NCBI GenBank assembly: GCA_016839655.1
Contig: JAEOTW010000357.1
Location: 1 to 5,361, forward strand
From: Promethearchaeota archaeon
Lineage (GTDB): Archaea; Asgardarchaeota; Lokiarchaeia; Sigynarchaeales; SOKP01
Length of the DNA stretch: 5,361 nt
Direction of reading: 5' to 3'
Part shown: positions 3,575-5,361 of the stretch, in pieces
Layout of the letters: the number at the start of each line of letters is the position of its first letter
Position numbering within the stretch: position 1 is the first letter of the stretch
Notes under the pieces: model-generated
What the model saw: only the letters and a program-made list of their open reading frames with translations
Database searches by the model: none
What the model was told of the DNA's origin: nothing
Position numbers and translations under genes: made by a program

Positions 3575-5361
3575 TATTACTCAAATTAAATTGAGTAAAC
3601 AATAGATCTTCCTTTCGAGATGATGGGCCCATATATAATGTATATTGAATTTTTTCAATCTCCCAAGATTTTGACGAAGGATTATACCATGCAAGATTTT
3701 TCAGAGGGACTTCAATCTTTACATTTTTTACTTCATTTGGTTTTATATGAACCCGTGTAAAACCTCTTAAAAGTTTTACAGGACGGTTGATATTAGAATT
3801 TTCAAATCCAACATATAATTGAACTATCTCATCTCCTACCACTTTTCCAGTGTTCTTTACATCTACGGTAGCAACAACTTTGCCGTTATTTACTTCAGCT
3901 TGTAAATTATTATAGTCAAAAGTAGTATAACTTAATCCAAAACCAAAAGCATATGCAGGTTCTAATCCTTTTTTATCAAAAAGAGTATATCCATGATAGT
4001 ATCCATATTCTATTTCATCTGCATTCTTATCAAAACATGGTAAATCATTGGCATCTTTAGGAATTGTAAAAGTGAGTTTCCCACCAGGATTGACATCACC
4101 AAAAATAATTTTTGCTAAAGCATTACCTCCTTCCATACCTGAATACCATGCCATCAATATTGCAGGGACTTTATCTTTCCATTCTTCCATCATAATTGCA
4201 CTACCTCCAATCAGAACTACGATACAATTTTTATTTTGAGAGGCGACCTCTTTAATTAATTCTATATGATCATCATGCAAGGCTAAATTATCTCTATCGC
4301 CCCCTATACGTAGTTCACGTATGAATTCTCCTTCATCCTTATGAGTTAAACCAACAACTACAATCGTAGCATCTACTTCTTTAGCAGTTTCTTTCAAAGA
4401 TTTTTTATCTTTACCATCATCATAAAGCAATTCAATTGAATCTCCTAAGTATTCTCTAATTCCTTTCAATGGGGTAATTACTTTTTTAGTGTGAACATTA
4501 CTACTCCCATGATCACCTGTATTTCTTATTCTAGCCAATCTTCCAAATATTCCTAGCTTTTTTATTCCATTCTTATTCAACGGTAAAATATTTTCATTTT
4601 TTAAGAGTACCATACTCTTTTCGGCAGCTTCTAATGCAACTTTACGATGTTCCTCACATCCAATTAAGTTCTTTTCATACTTTTGAGGGTCTTCTTTTGT
4701 AGCAAAGCGTAATATTGTTCGCATAACTCTTCCAGCTGCCTCATTAATCAGTTCTTCTGAAAATTTATTTCTATGGAGTGCGTTTTTTAATCTTCTAATT
4801 CTATAGTATTTTGCACGTGGCATTTCAACATCCAATCCTCCTGTTATACCACCTACTGTATCTTTTAAACCAAAAGTCCAATCGGAATGCACAAATCCTT
4901 GAAAATTCCATTCTTTTTTTAAGATTTCCCTTAATAAATAGTCGTTATGACCACAATATTTCCCTCTAAATTTGTTGTAAGCACTCATTATGGTGGCGCA
5001 CTCTTCTTCTATACAGCGTTTGAAATGAGGAAGGTAAACTTCTCGAAGTGTTCGTTCACTCATTTTAACATTTACTTTAAAACGAGCATTTTCAATACTA
5101 TTTGCTGCAAAATGTTTAGCAGTTGCCATTACGTTATGTTTTTGTACCCCTCGAGTTAATGCTGCTCCAAATTCTCCTATTAAAAAAGAATCCTCTCCAT
5201 AAGTTTCTTGAGCTCTCCCCCATGAAGGATGTCTTAAATTATTGATACAAACTGCTCCAGTTAAATTTCCTCCATGTGCTCGAACTTCTTTTCCTATGAC
5301 CTCACCAATTTTTACTTCTAAATTTACATCCCAAGAGGCTCCTCGAGCCATTGACACAGGA
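3564..5361 (-). CDS. glycoside hydrolase family 3 beta-glycosidase (beta-glucosidase-like), N-terminus outside the window
   Basis: About 598 codons are visible and the frame is open at the right edge. The first in-frame start codon (GTG, 5357) is not the true start: a Pro codon precedes it, giving PVSMARGASWD, a conserved internal GH3 stretch. About 100 N-terminal residues are probably missing. Numbering from that GTG, the barrel domain has KHFAAN (81-86) and GFVHSDW (154-160), with Asp159 the expected nucleophile. The second domain has DEGEF (341-345) followed by GGDRDNLAL (352-360), and Glu344 or Glu342 is the likely acid/base. A C-terminal fibronectin III-like domain covers about 485-590 (VDVKNTG, GDEIVQLYVG, RPVKLLRGF). 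No PA14 insertion is seen. The reaction is retaining hydrolysis of terminal beta-linked sugars, and the sugar is not predictable. Secretion cannot be judged without the N-terminus. It is probably the upstream gene of an operon with the flavoprotein. Confidence 0.93.
   Translation of the reverse strand, partial: PVSMARGASWDVNLEVKIGEVIGKEVRAHGGNLTGAVCINNLRHPSWGRAQETYGEDSFLIGEFGAALTRGVQKHNVMATAKHFAANSIENARFKVNVKMSERTLREVYLPHFKRCIEEECATIMSAYNKFRGKYCGHNDYLLREILKKEWNFQGFVHSDWTFGLKDTVGGITGGLDVEMPRAKYYRIRRLKNALHRNKFSEELINEAAGRVMRTILRFATKEDPQKYEKNLIGCEEHRKVALEAAEKSMVLLKNENILPLNKNGIKKLGIFGRLARIRNTGDHGSSNVHTKKVITPLKGIREYLGDSIELLYDDGKDKKSLKETAKEVDATIVVVGLTHKDEGEFIRELRIGGDRDNLALHDDHIELIKEVASQNKNCIVVLIGGSAIMMEEWKDKVPAILMAWYSGMEGGNALAKIIFGDVNPGGKLTFTIPKDANDLPCFDKNADEIEYGYYHGYTLFDKKGLEPAYAFGFGLSYTTFDYNNLQAEVNNGKVVATVDVKNTGKVVGDEIVQLYVGFENSNINRPVKLLRGFTRVHIKPNEVKNVKIEVPLKNLAWYNPSSKSWEIEKIQYTLYMGPSSRKEDLLFTQFNLSNNEK
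3577..3598 (-). repeat. 8-bp perfect inverted repeat at the end of the GH3 gene
   Basis: TTACTCAA and TTGAGTAA are exact reverse complements separated by six bases, within the codons for FTQFNLSN and ending about 10 bases before the GH3 stop. In RNA this makes a short hairpin just before the junction with the flavoprotein gene, with no T run after it. It could affect message stability or expression of the downstream gene. In DNA this AT-rich, a few such repeats per window are expected by chance. Confidence 0.35.

Noticed and set aside
4048..4239. Plus-strand 63-codon frame
   Set aside because: It is antisense to well-conserved GH3 sequence, with no independent coding evidence.
4947..5159. 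Plus-strand 70-codon frame
   Set aside because: It is antisense to the GH3 barrel domain around KHFAAN, with no independent coding evidence.
5355..5357. GTG as the true start of the GH3 gene
   Set aside because: The codon before it encodes Pro and is in frame. PVSMARGASWD is a conserved internal GH3 stretch, and the first part of the barrel domain would be missing.

Overview
This is a low-GC window (roughly 30% GC by eye) carrying five protein-coding genes, one of them cut by the right edge. It is most likely from an archaeon, with an Asgard (Lokiarchaeia-like) lineage as the best guess. The clues are TATA-like boxes at suitable distances upstream of several genes, weak or absent Shine-Dalgarno sites, bare T-tract terminators, and a small coiled-coil/proline-linker/zinc-ribbon protein of a style I associate with Asgard genomes. 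No rRNA or marker gene is present, so the taxonomy is inference.

Layout, left to right. Positions 65-574 (minus) encode the coiled-coil/zinc-ribbon protein, whose linker contains a 30-bp tandem repeat. A divergent intergenic region (575-823) holds a TATA box for each flanking gene, two long T tracts, and several inverted repeats around the right-hand promoter. Positions 824-1453 (plus) encode an AbiEi-type winged-helix regulator/antitoxin with no AbiEii toxin beside it. It converges, with a 27-bp gap, on a membrane ICMT/PEMT-like methyltransferase (1481-1978, minus). In that junction each gene's terminal T tract lies in or against the last codons of the other. A 175-bp AT-rich gap (1979-2153) holds the methyltransferase promoter. 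Positions 2154-3527 (minus) encode a stand-alone Old Yellow Enzyme-family flavoprotein with a C-terminal four-cysteine cluster motif. Just upstream of it, in the same direction, is a GH3 beta-glycosidase (3564 to the right edge, minus) that lacks its N-terminus.

The GH3 and flavoprotein genes are 36 bp apart on one strand and probably form one transcription unit. A plausible joint role is glycoside cleavage followed by reduction of an unsaturated or oxidised product. That pairing is inference, because neither substrate can be read from sequence. The other three genes look like independent single-gene units.

I do not see a clearly new defence system or mobile element. The items most worth following up are the GH3-flavoprotein pair with its unusual active-site residues, the orphan AbiEi gene with palindromes across its own promoter, and the linker-tethered zinc-ribbon protein. 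There are no tRNA, rRNA, CRISPR or insertion sequences that I can recognise.
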